Of a stretch of DNA of 64,000 nt, positions 11,419 to 21,680 are shown in pieces. The notes beneath the pieces were generated by a model, which saw nothing but the letters and a program-made list of their open reading frames with translations, ran no database searches and was not told the DNA's origin. The translations under genes and the position numbers were made by a program. Numbering within the stretch: position 1 is the first letter of the stretch; the number at the start of each line of letters is the position of its first letter. This DNA is from Hypholoma sublateritium FD-334 SS-4 (taxonomy: Eukaryota > Basidiomycota > Agaricomycetes > Agaricales > Strophariaceae). The stretch is taken from assembly GCA_000827495.1 (NCBI GenBank), contig KN817531.1, forward strand, positions 384,444 to 448,443, written 5' to 3'.

Positions 11419-13640
11419 ATGTCTTTCTTCGGTTTCAAGATTGATCTTCGCCCCGACTTTGGGGCTTATATTATTGGCACGCTGGTCACGAATGTGTAAG
11501 ACCTACCCTCTTTGTCCCCATAATGCGAGCGACCGATTTTTATATAGGCTTCTTGGTGCAACTTGTATCCAGGTAATCTGGTATATTGCTCGCAATGATT
11601 GTTACTTACCCCAATGCTTCTCAACAGACCTACGTATATCTCAGAGAATACGACGATAAACTCCTAATTCGGGGAGCAGTGAGGTTCCTTTATAATCCAC
11701 GGCTTGAGCTAATTGCTCAATTGACCGAAAACATTAGGTTCTCACACTTTTGTCAGTGTTAGTCTCGCTCGTCGGGCCTATCGCTGATGCTTTCGCTGAC
11801 GGGTAGAGTTCTCGAGCTCGTACATGCTGCTCTGAGTATGCATGTGGTATATCACTATCTGATCAATAACTATGCGAACCCGCTGGGACTTCTGAAGAAT
11901 GTGTGGTCTGTTATATATTGACCTGAAATTATTTATCCATTTATTCTTCTTGACGCAGGTCAGCAAATGTAAGTAGGATTCGCCTTGTGCACACAAATAA
12001 CAATCATGACCCATAACGCCATATGTGTAGATCGGCTTTCTTTTCACGGTGTGCCACATTTATCTTGCCTTCTGTTACTTGGATAACGGTATGCCTCTAT
12101 GCAGGCGTCAATAGTTCTCCTCGTCCAGCTATCCTATGCCACTCGAATATATTATGGTGAGATCCTTTACAACGTCAAAAAATTCCCTGAATTACTGATT
12201 TGGTCGAGTCTCCAATCGAACGTTGCTTGTTCCCGTTCTCGTGGTGAGTTTAATTCACTTTCAGAGTTGTCTTCTCTCAACTCAATCGAGCTACCCAGGC
12301 TGTATTGGCATTTGCAACCTTCGGTATTCAAATTCAAAATGATATCGTATACTTTTACTAACTCTCACTTTGTCATGAAGCTCTTGGAATTGGTGAGTTT
12401 CCTTGCAATCTCGCGCTTCGAACTGGATATACTTATTTCTCTCCCCAGTGCTGACTACCGTATTGTAAGCCACACTCAGCTCGACAGGGGGAGCTTATAA
12501 TCAAACTAGATGATGCGACACTGACATGCAGGTTCGAACATCCATTGATATCAAGCATATTCGGAACCCCCGACGTAAGTCCTCCGTCTGGAATCAACGT
12601 CAACGATCGCTCATCCATATCTATATGTAGAAAGTTGCGCAGACCATCTTGATCATCGGAGCTTTTGTAGACGTGCTAATCGCGGGCGTCTTGAGCTATT
12701 ATCTGAACAAATCGCGCACGGGAATCAAACAGTGAGTGAGCCTGCTGTCAATACCTTTGGATGGGGAGAATTGGACGTGCCGTGTGGACAGAACGGACAA
12801 GATAATTGACCGGCTCATGAAGTATGCGATCAACAACGGGATTCTGACCAGGTCAGCGCACTTGCTTTCTGGCGGTGAGGCGTTACTCATGTGTCTACGC
12901 TAGCGTTGTGCATGTATCATCTGCCGTGTTGGTATGTAGTTCAAAATTCCGCACCTGTTGACGGGCGCAGACCCCACCTAACCGGTCCATTCATCTAGGT
13001 GTTTACCCACCCCTCCGACCTNTATTCTCTCGCTATCTCACAGGTAGTGGGAAACTGTAAGCCTGGCGATTACTACTGTCTCTGTGACTTCAACTACAAT
13101 GTCTAACAAAACACCCGCGTCTCTACAGTGTACTCCAACTCCCTGATGGCAACGCTCAACTCGCGACCGCGGCGCAAGGGACAAAGGCCGGGCGAATCCG
13201 TGTCGGATGTGGTCTCGACTGCGCTGTCCTTCCATGCTGCCTCGGCGAACTTGAGTGCGACTGCGAATTCGGATGGGAGGCGCACAGCCACTCCTATGCG
13301 CTCCACTGGGTCGAGTAACAGCAAAAGATATGGGCAGGTGAGTAGCATATTGGCTCGCTAACATCGACTTGGACATGGGGCCGTCACTTACATANTATAA
13401 CTCNGTGCTGCAGAATCNCGCCGGCGTACAAATCCAGATCGATTCGCTGAGAAATCCGAACGGCGATTTGGAGTCGGCGTGTTGAGTATCATTGGGATGG
13501 GACAGCGCGGGAGGTGGGGGGCGCCCAACATAAGTTGTATTTTCTGGGTTTACTCTATCATTATGTATATGTTTTGACCGTGTAGCTGAATCTGCGGTTN
13601 TATTATAATTTATAATACGAAGAAAGACGGAAGGAGACAC
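10440..13640 (+). repeat. tandem segmental duplication, copy 1
   Basis: This stretch aligns with 14015-17290 at an offset of about 3564-3582 bp, covering upstream sequence, a whole DUF6534 gene and the downstream tail. For example, the gene starts lie at 11419 and 15001. Copy 1 is visibly more AT-rich at silent positions and in introns than copy 2. Confidence 0.8.
11419..13485 (+). CDS. DUF6534 family membrane protein, cluster 1 copy 1
   Basis: This is the paralogue of 15001-17110. Following the same exon pattern keeps the frame open from MSFFGFKIDLRP through to the stop at 13483-13485, though a few ambiguous bases (N) prevent full certainty. Hydrophobic segments begin at GAYIIGTLVTNV. The conserved block at the end is DKIIDRLMKYAINNGILT followed by LYSNSLMATLNSR, the DUF6534 C-terminal signature, then a polar Ser-rich tail. 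About 19 exons are needed, including microexons at 11738-11751 (14 nt) and 11959-11968 (10 nt). A perfect TACTAAC branch site supports the intron starting GTATTC after the residues FATF. The function of DUF6534 proteins is unknown; they resemble seven-helix membrane proteins. Confidence 0.7.
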
Positions 13641-15000
13641 CGGACCGCGACCTTGGATGACGACTCCGTTGTAAGTATATAAGTTTCGAATGGAAGATAT
13701 TAGGGAGCCACTGATTTTTTTGAAGCAGAATGATTTTGGGCTGGGAGGTATGGGTGTCCGTTGGCATTTAATCAGTGTATGTGTGTCTTTAACTTCGATG
13801 TTTTACATATCATAAGTTTGTAGTCAAGTCAGGTATATTTAATGCGCAACAAATGCGCGATTCATAAATTGTGGTCTGAAATGAATTGATATGTGAGAAC
13901 CGCGGCCCTAAAACCAGCGTCCTCGTCCGAAATTTGAATCTTTTAGTGGAAGATCGGAGTTGTGTTTTGCGTGATTGATATCGACTCTCGAGAGCCTTGC
14001 CGCGCAATGCCGGAGGCTACAGCTCGATGTATCGGAGCTTCAATGAGGGCAGAACGTCAGTCGGCGTCAGAGTCATTTTCGCCTTGTGTTTCTGTCATCT
14101 CCCTGTCACCCAACTCAGGGTTCGGCTCTGACTGGTCGAAGCCTGCACCTTAAGATACCTTTAGAACTCCTGGACTGGGAGTCAGCGAGCTAGTTGTGCT
14201 CATCGTCCGCGGAGGCCTGCCCGTGGTCCTGATTGTCTCTCACTCATGGGCAACGAGCCGCCCGNGATTGAACACTTTTCTGCGCCCATGTATCTTCCAC
14301 TTCTGTGGACCTTCCCCTATCTTCTTCGATCTCTGGATATCTATAAAGCCTGGAAAAATCCCCATCTACCTTTGTGTTGGCCTGATGTGGGAATAAAGTG
14401 CGCCAAAAATGCGTCAGGAGTCAACTGAAGGACTGGAAACTTGCTGTCGACTTGTGTCCACCGGAATCCAACTCACGAGGGAACGATACCTGTCAGCGCT
14501 CGTGTCCAACGAGTAAAATCACCGCCTACTTTCGCAGGCCGCGGACGTCTGCAATCTGGTTCGAATGACACCTGTCGGCGACATCGACAGAGAAGGCTCC
14601 TCGGTGGGACTTTTTTTATTTTAGTCCCCTGTGTCTGACGAGCAGCTGTGCAAGTCTCGGTCTACGCTTTGGAGTGACGATTTCTAGATATTCTGAAATA
14701 TCTAATGCGCTCATCGCGTCTTCTTTTCACACTTCGGGGACATGGAAGACGGCGCTCTCGCATCCTCGCGCTCATCCTCGGGTTCTACTAAATATAGCAG
14801 CCTGGCAACTGAAGATAAATGGGTACCCATGAGCGTCGATCAATCATGCCCGGATGATAGAGGGCGCTGCTCCCATTCTACATACTCGTGCAGCCCAAAA
14901 TACCCTCCAAAGTCCAAACATGCTCGAGGAGACAACATAAAAAGCTTGGCCTCCGGTCCCCCACGCGCCGTGCCCCTGTTCCCGCCTGTCGTCTCCCCTG
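13486..15000. other. intergenic between duplicated units
   Basis: No gene is recognised. From about 14015 onward it is the upstream part of the second duplication unit. Confidence 0.45.
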
Positions 15001-17290
15001 ATGTCTTTCTTCGGTTTAAAGCTCGATCTCGGCCCTAGCTTTGGGGCCTATTTGGTTGGCACGCTGGTCACGAATGTGTACGGCCCGCTTTGTCTGCGCC
15101 GTAATGCGAGCGACTGATTTTTGTACAGGCTGCTCGGTGCAACTTGCGTTCAGGTGATCTGGTCCGTGCTCAATGGCATCGATTGTTGCTTACCCGGATG
15201 CTTCCCGACAGACGTATATATATCTCAGAGAGTACGAGGACAGACTCCCGGTCAAGGGAGCAGTGAGTCTCTGTGCTCCGCCTGACATCTGAATGCCTGC
15301 TTATTCTGGACCGAAATACTAGGTTCTTGCACTTTTGTCAGTCTTAGACGGGTATCGCCGTCAGTTCTATCGCTGATGCTCATTCTAACGAATAGAGTTC
15401 TCGAGCTCGTGCATGCTGCTTTGAGCATGCATGTGGTATATCACTATCTGATAAATAATTATGCGAACCCGTTGGGCCTGCTCACGGATGTGTGGTACGT
15501 TGCACAACTATCTCAAATCACGCTATTCCGACATTTTTCTGGGACAGGTCGGTAAATGTGAGTATAATGCGCTGCGTGTGCGTAGTAGCCATATGACGAT
15601 AATCATGACCCACAACGCTCTATGTGCAGATTGGGTTTCTTTTCACGGTGTGTCGGAGTTGTCTTGCCTTTTCTCTGGAATGCTTACTTGGATATCGGCC
15701 TGCCTGTTCGCAGGGATTAATTGTCCTGCTCGTCCAGCTGGCTTACGCCACCCGAATATATTATGGTAGGTCCTTTAATATGCCAAGAATTACGTTCAAG
15801 TTACATAAATGATTGATCGATTTATCTTAGTCTCCGATCGGACGCTACTCGTTCCAATTCTCGTGGTGCGCTTGCTTCACTCCCAGAGATACCTGCTCTC
15901 AACGAAATCGCGTCACCCAGGTTGTGCTGTCATCTACGAACTTCGGTATCTAGTTTCGTAGTGCTATCGTATGCTTTTACTGACCCTCTCTCGTCTGAAG
16001 GTCTTGCAATTGGTGAATTATCTTATAGTCCCGCGCTCCGGACAGGATATGCTGAATTTTTAATTATGACGCTCTTCAGCGCTGACCACCGAACTGTAAG
16101 CCACGCTCTGGGTGGGGAAGAGAATCATGCTGAATATCGCGACTTGCAGGTTCAAACACCCCCTGATAGCGAGCATGGTCGGCGCCCCCGACGTGAGTCC
16201 TCGGTCCTCCCACAACAACGTCAGCGGTCGCTCATCCACCTCTCTCTATAAATACAGAAACTTGCGCAAACCATCCTCATCATCGGCGCCTTCGTCGACG
16301 TGCTCGTCGCGGGCGTCCTGAGCTACTACCTAAACAAAGCGCGCACGGGGATCAAACAGTGCGTGCCCTAAGCACCGCCAATTTTTTCTCGTTGAATGGG
16401 GTGAACTGGACGCGCCGTGTGCATATTATAGGACGGACAAGATAATCGACCGCCTGATGAAGTACGCGATCAACAACGGGATTTTGACTAGGTTAGTTGG
16501 CGTGTGCTTTCTGCGTGGGGCGCGCTCATGCGTTGGTGTAGTATTGTGCATATAACGTCCGCCGTGCTGGTACGCGCCTCACACTCCGATCTTCTCGACG
16601 GGCGGAGACTTACTTAATCGACCGTTCGTGTATAGGTGTTCACGCACCCCGCGGACCTGTACTCCCTCGCGCTCTCGCAGATCGTCGGCAACCGTAAGTC
16701 CCCCCCCTCTCTCTTTCTTCTCTCTCCAAAAATTCAACTGACGCCGAACACACCAGTGTACTCCAACTCCCTAATGGCGACGCTCAACTCGCGCCCGCGC
16801 CGGAAGGGCCCGCGGGCGGGCGCGTCGTCCGCGTCGGAGGTGACGTCGACGACGCTGTCCTTCCACGCCGCGTCGGCGCACGTGAGTGCGCAGGGGAGGC
16901 GCGCAGCCGCGCCCGTGCGGTCTGCGGGGTTGGGAGACGGCAAACGTTATGCACAGGTGCGTAATGCGCTGCCATCGCGGTAGACCCCAGGTGGGTGCTT
17001 ACTACTGACACAACTTTGTCATGCAGGGTCTTGGCGGGATACAAGTCCAGATCGAGTCGTTGGCTGATTCGAGGGGGGACGGGAGCGCGGACGCGGAGTC
17101 GGTGTGCTGAGGCCGGGCGTCGGGGTGTGGTGTGGCGCAGCCGCGCAGGGGGGGTGCGATGTAAGATGTTTTCTGGGTTTGTGTACAAGTATATTTTATT
17201 TGGCGGTGTACCTGAATCCGCGGTTGTATCGTATTATAATGCGAGTAGAGAGACGAGTCAGACGCTAGACTGGGACGTTGGGTGNTCATT
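14015..17290 (+). repeat. tandem segmental duplication, copy 2
   Basis: This is the second copy of the unit at 10440-13640. It lies next to the GC-rich island and is more GC-rich at silent sites than copy 1. Confidence 0.8.
15001..17110 (+). CDS. DUF6534 family membrane protein, cluster 1 copy 2
   Basis: Splicing by consensus sites gives about 335 residues in about 19 exons. The order is MSFFGLKLDLGPSFGAYLVG, a YLREY loop, VLELVHAALSMHVVYHYL, GLIVLLVQLAYATRIYY, AQTILIIGAFVDVLVAGVL, the DUF6534 block DKIIDRLMKYAINNG and LYSNSLMATLNSR, then a Ser/Arg-rich tail ending at 17110. About seven hydrophobic segments are expected. Microexons are required at 15323-15336 (14 nt), 15548-15557 (10 nt), 15630-15647 (18 nt), 16001-16012 (12 nt) and 16080-16095 (16 nt). 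A TAG at 15951 that seems to break the gene falls inside the intron 15946-16000. The gene is probably an integral membrane protein of unknown role. It is intact as far as I can read. Confidence 0.75.
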
Positions 17291-18690
17291 CCGTCGCATT
17301 CGAAGGGAAGATATTCTTTGCTTTTCGGCTCGATTACAGGCTTTCAAGTCTCGNCGGGCAGTCCTGACCCAGATCTTTGTCGGTGCGTCTTCTTGGGAAA
17401 GCTGAAGACGAAGAAAGCAGGTGGCGGCGTTAGTCGATGGTGTCCGGTGGGCCGATAATGATCCCAACATATGTAAGTAATGAACAACCTTCGAGAAATC
17501 CGGCGTTCGACGATCGCACCGGCTCACTACATAGAGGCGCTGGAATGTTAGGAGGTGTGCGTGTGCGACACGTCGATCCGAAAGCGGGACTGTGTTCCAA
17601 ATAAGCAACGTGTAGCTGTCTGGCGCCGGGACGCGCCCCGATGTTCGGTGGTGGCCTCGTCGTGGGGTATCGGGAGGAGGAAAACTAGGGAGGAGGATAA
17701 ATCGAGAACGACCATGAATGAGAGGTTGTGCAGCAGGAGCGCTTCCTATCTTCGGCTAGGCTGGGTCGCCGTGTAGAGGGGCTTCACGCGGGGGGGGGGT
17801 GGGGCGCGCGATATACATAATGTTTTCTGGGTTTGTGTATGAGTATGTTTCATTTGGCGGTGTACCTGGATATCTTAATACGAGAGACGCTAGACTGGGA
17901 TTTTTGGGGGTGAATATTCCGCTGACCAGCACTCGAACGGAGATGTTTTGGGAGTGCTCGAGCTCGCGGGCGTCCGACGCGGTCCAGGTGACCAGGCTGC
18001 AGTGGGTATTTTCCCCGAAGATCCCGGGGCGTTCAGACACCAGTGAAGAGGCGCTTCGGCCACGCTGCATGACGGTAGTATTCCGGCGACAGAGGTATAT
18101 CCACCAGCCCGGACGTCCTCGCGTCGACCACCACCTCTTTCACCAGCGCCCCAGAATTATCAAACCAAGAAAAGTGGGTGCGGCCGATCGGTGCGCTACG
18201 CCTGTGGGCGTGAAGACCCTGGGTGTCCGGTGGCTGATAGTGATCACAACATGATGAACGCCTTCGAGAAAATCCGACGTTCGGCGGTCGTACCGGTGTA
18301 TTACATAGAGGGTGTATGACATAGAGGCGCCTGGAATGTTAGGAGGTGTGCGTGTACGGCATGGCGATCTAGGCGAGACTGTTTGAGATAAGTGTCTGAG
18401 ATGAGCAGCGTGCAGCTGTCTGGCGCGGCGGTACCAATCGATTTTCGGATGGTGGTCTCGGATGGTGGGGTATTGGGGTAGGAGGAAGGGGCGTGAATGA
18501 GCGGCGGGCCCTTGCTGGATTGTCGTGATCTTTGGATAGGCTGGCTGTAGGCACGTAAGGAAATGGGCCTTCCAGATGCCGCCAGGGCGGCAATATCCAG
18601 CACGTATTCTTAGCGTCCGGAAAAACAGTCTGGCAGGACTGCGCATATAGTCGCCTAAAGTCCTCGGTGCGCCGCAGGCCCTGGGATTAG
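17111..18690. repeat. duplicated downstream fragments
   Basis: Two related fragments recur. The stretch 17163-17290 (starting at a TTTTCTGGGTTTGTGTA motif) resembles 17821-17910 and, more distantly, 13530-13620. The stretch 17438-17590 resembles 18218-18390 (GTGTCCGGTGG, then a GAATGTTAGGAGGTGTGCGTG motif). They look like left-over tails of further rounds of the cluster 1 duplication. No intact gene is seen. Confidence 0.6.
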
Positions 18691-19242
18691 TCAGTGCGCT
18701 GTCAGCGGACGTCGAAACGGGCGCCAGGCGGAGTCTGCGCGAGTTTGAATCGGCGCCCCACCCGCGAGGTGGCACCGCGCCGCGGCGGCGGCGGCGACCG
18801 GTGGCGGGGGCGACGGCGGCGGGGCGCTGATACGCGACCTGGCCGGGCGCGGGTGGCGAGGGGCGCTGATGGGTCCGCCCGCCGGGGGGCCGTGCGGCGT
18901 GCACAGACCAGAAAAGCATAGTTCACACGGGGTGGCAAGTGCACGGTTCTTCTCTCGCCATATCCTCGACCGCCGCTGCAGCGCCCGACGCGCGCACGCC
19001 CCACACCCCGCCCGCGGCCGCCCACGCCCCGACCGCCCGCAGCCAGTTGCCGCCCGCATTGCGCCGCAGGAGAGCGCCCGCCTGCGAGCACCCGCGCCGG
19101 ACATTTGAGTCTCAGCTCAGAAACTTGGGTCGGAGTGAGCATTTTTCCTACTCCCCCTCGCCAGCCCCCTGCGCTTGCTGACCACGCCCATGGCGCAGCC
19201 CCGCCGCGACCCCCGCCGCCCGCCGTGCCACGTGTGCCCGCG
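18691..19242. other. GC-rich 5' flank of the Zn2Cys6 gene
   Basis: This is a very GC-rich stretch with overlapping long open frames on both strands, which is expected from its composition rather than from coding. It probably holds the promoter and 5' leader of the gene that follows. Confidence 0.4.
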
Positions 19243-20639
19243 ATGGCCGAGCCGCCCAAGCCCGAGCAGGGGCACCCGTACCCGTTCCCGCCGCCGGGGT
19301 ACAACGGCAGCCCGTACCCGCACCACCCGCACATGCCGCCCTTCTTCGCCTACCCGCCCCAGCCGGACGCCGCCCACCCCGACGCCCAGACCCCGCCCTT
19401 CATGATCGGCCTCCCGCCCGGCGTCGTGTACGCCTACCCGCCGCACCCCCAGGCCCCGCGTGCGTCCCCCCTGCGTCGTCCCGTGCCTTGCTGACGCCTC
19501 ACAGACTTCGGCCCCCCGCCCGCGGCGCCCGCGCCCAGCGCGCTCTCGCGCCCGAAGCGCAAGCAGGTCAAGATGGCCGTGAGCACCCCCCAGACCCCCC
19601 TTTGTCATGCCCTGCTCACCACCCACAGTGCACGAACTGCGCCGGCGCGTGCAAGCGCTGCGACGAGTCGCGCCCGTGCGAGCGCTGCGTCAAGTACGGC
19701 ATCGCCGACGCGTGCGTCGACGGCCAGCGCAAGGAGCGCAAGAAGGGCATCAAGCGCGGGCCGTACCGCCGCAAGAACAAGGGCGACCCCGCCGCCGCCT
19801 CTACCGACCCCACCCAGCCGCCGCCCCCCTTCCCCGAGTGGGGCCCAGGTGCACCGCCGCCGCCGCCGCCGCACGCGCCCGGCACCCCGCAGGCGCAGGC
19901 CGCCGCCGCCGCCGCCGCGCTGCACGCCGTCGCGCAGTACGCGCACGCGCCGCCGGAGGGGTACTACCCCGTGTACTACCCCCCGCCCGGCGCGTTCATG
20001 CCGCACGCGCACCCCCCGCCGCCGGGCGAGGGCGCCCCGGGCGACGCGCCCCCGCCTCCCCATGCGCCCACGCACGCGCCGAACGGGCAGCCGATCATGC
20101 CGTACTACATCCACCCCGGGGGGTACCCGCCGTTCCCGCACTACCCGCCGATGTACCCCCCGCAGCAACAGCAGGCGGGGCCGCCGCCCTCAGGCGCGCC
20201 GCCCGCCCCCGCCCCTGCGCCTGCACCCGCAGCGCCTGCGGCGGACCCGCCCCCGGCGCAGACGGTCAGCCCCGCTGATACCGCAGGCGCACCGGACCCC
20301 GCGGCGGAGGGCGCGGTCCCGCCGCCGCCGCCGCCGCCCACTAACGGAAATGGGAAGAAGCGCCCGCGCGTGGGCAAGAACGGCGAGCCGCGCCCGAAGA
20401 AGGCGAAGGGCGCGAAGGGCGCGCGGGGGGGTGCGGAGGCGCATGCACTCCCTCTCCCACCCACCGCTGCCGTCGCCGCTGCCGCTACCGATCCGACGGC
20501 GAATGGCGGCGCGGCGCCGGGGGGAGCAGGAGGAGGGGTAGCAGGTGTTGGTTTAGGAGGAGGAGCAGCAGCAGGAGGAGGAGGAGTGGGAGGAGGGGAA
20601 GGAGAAGGAGAGGGAGGTGAGGAGGAGGAGAAGGCCTAG
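19243..20639 (+). CDS. Zn2Cys6 zinc-cluster transcription factor
   Basis: Three exons (19243-19459, 19505-19578, 19629-20639) give 433 residues. The zinc cluster starts at residue 98 with cysteines at 98, 101, 108, 114, 117 and 126, matching C-x2-C-x6-C-x5-C-x2-C-x8-C. An extra Cys105 lies inside it. It is followed by a strongly basic stretch (RKERKKGIKRGPYRRK) that should act as linker and nuclear signal. The rest is Pro/Ala/Gly/Tyr-rich low complexity, with a second basic nuclear-signal-like patch (GKKRPRVGK, RPKKAKGAK) and a Gly/Glu tail. The fungal middle homology region is absent. It is likely a DNA-binding regulator, and its targets are unknown. The ATG at 19243 was chosen because the open frame upstream lacks an ATG. 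Codon use is extremely GC-rich. Confidence 0.85.
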
Positions 20640-21039
20640 CCGACGGTGAATACCACTGTGCTTCCCCCCGGCGCCGCGCGCGCGTCTACGTTATCGGTTC
20701 TAATGCGTGTCATATTATAGCCTCTGCTAATTGCCTTCGTTGCCTGCATTGCCTTATCCCCCCGTCCAGTCTCGTCTGCCCACCCCGCCTGTCTATTCCT
20801 CGCCCGTCCGCCGCCCGAAATCAGCCCGGGATGATATCCCAATCCCAATGACCCCCCCGGAATGCACGCACACATGCATGCATGCATGAATAAATCCGGA
20901 CCCACGAATGAAATCCGGACGACCGCCGCCGCCCGGTGTCCGCTGGCCTGTTGACCTTCAACCTGGCCGAGCCGCCGCGCGCGCGCGGCCGAGTTGATGC
21001 GCCCGTCAAATGACCTCCGGAAGTACCTTTTGAATGTGT

Positions 21040-21082
21040 TTGAATGCCTTTGTCTGATTGCCTTTGTCTGATTGCCTTTGAC
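21040..21082. repeat. short tandem repeat, 14-bp unit
   Basis: The unit GCCTTTGTCTGATT is repeated two to three times in a row, with a degenerate copy on each side. Confidence 0.7.
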
Positions 21083-21373
21083 CGTTTGCGTTTTGACTGC
21101 GTTTGGATGTCTGTTTATGTGTCTGTGTTTCTTTTCTGCGAATCAGCCCATACGCACGCGGTGCTGTGGGTCTCCGCCTCCTTTCTTGCTTGAACATTCC
21201 TGTTATCTGTCCGGAGCTCAGCCCGTTTCGTGTTCGCGCGTGTGCGACGCGGCGGGCGCTTTCTCTTTTTCTTTCTCTCCCCCTTTAGCCTCGTCTTGTC
21301 TCGTCCCCCCCACTTAGCTCACTCCTGTCTGTTGTATACGCAAAATGCGCGATCTATATATCTACTTTTCCAC

Positions 21374-21680
21374 CGCCGGACAGCGCCTCGCGCGCCTTGT
21401 ACATGTGTAGTGGGTTGGTTGGTCGCGTACGGTGCAGTACGGTGTATGCAGTCGAGTAGCAGGAGTCCGGCATGAAGAAATGCATGAATGAATGAATGGG
21501 GCGTACAGCGCCTTGGTATTAGATCGTGGTTGCGCCGGACAGCGACGCGCGCGCAGAATGCGCTGTGTACAACATACATGTGCATTTGGTTCCGTACAAA
21601 GTACAGTACGGTGTAGCTGAGTAGGGGAGGCGGGCTGTGCGGCGTAGGTAAATGAATGGAGGAGTGGGGCGTGCTGCGCC
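21374..21680. repeat. diverged tandem duplication, about 160-bp unit
   Basis: The two halves (about 21374-21510 and 21533-21680) share the same ordered motifs: GCCGGACAGCG, GTACATGTG-like, GTACGGTGTA, AATGAATG and GGGGCGT...GCGCC. The units are too diverged to be recent. Confidence 0.55.

Noticed and set aside
10970..14570. GGTTCGAAT motifs resembling a tRNA B box (near 10973 and 14557)
   Set aside because: No matching A box or cloverleaf stems lie upstream. The motif is part of the duplicated spacer.
15946..16000. Premature TAG in the second cluster 1 DUF6534 gene
   Set aside because: It lies in a 55-bp intron with a TACTGAC branch site. The duplicate has TACTAAC at the same place.
19573..20541. 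Long Arg/Pro-rich open frames overlapping the zinc-cluster gene in other frames
   Set aside because: These are artefacts of very GC-rich, repetitive coding sequence. Only the chosen frame has the zinc cluster and consensus splice sites.
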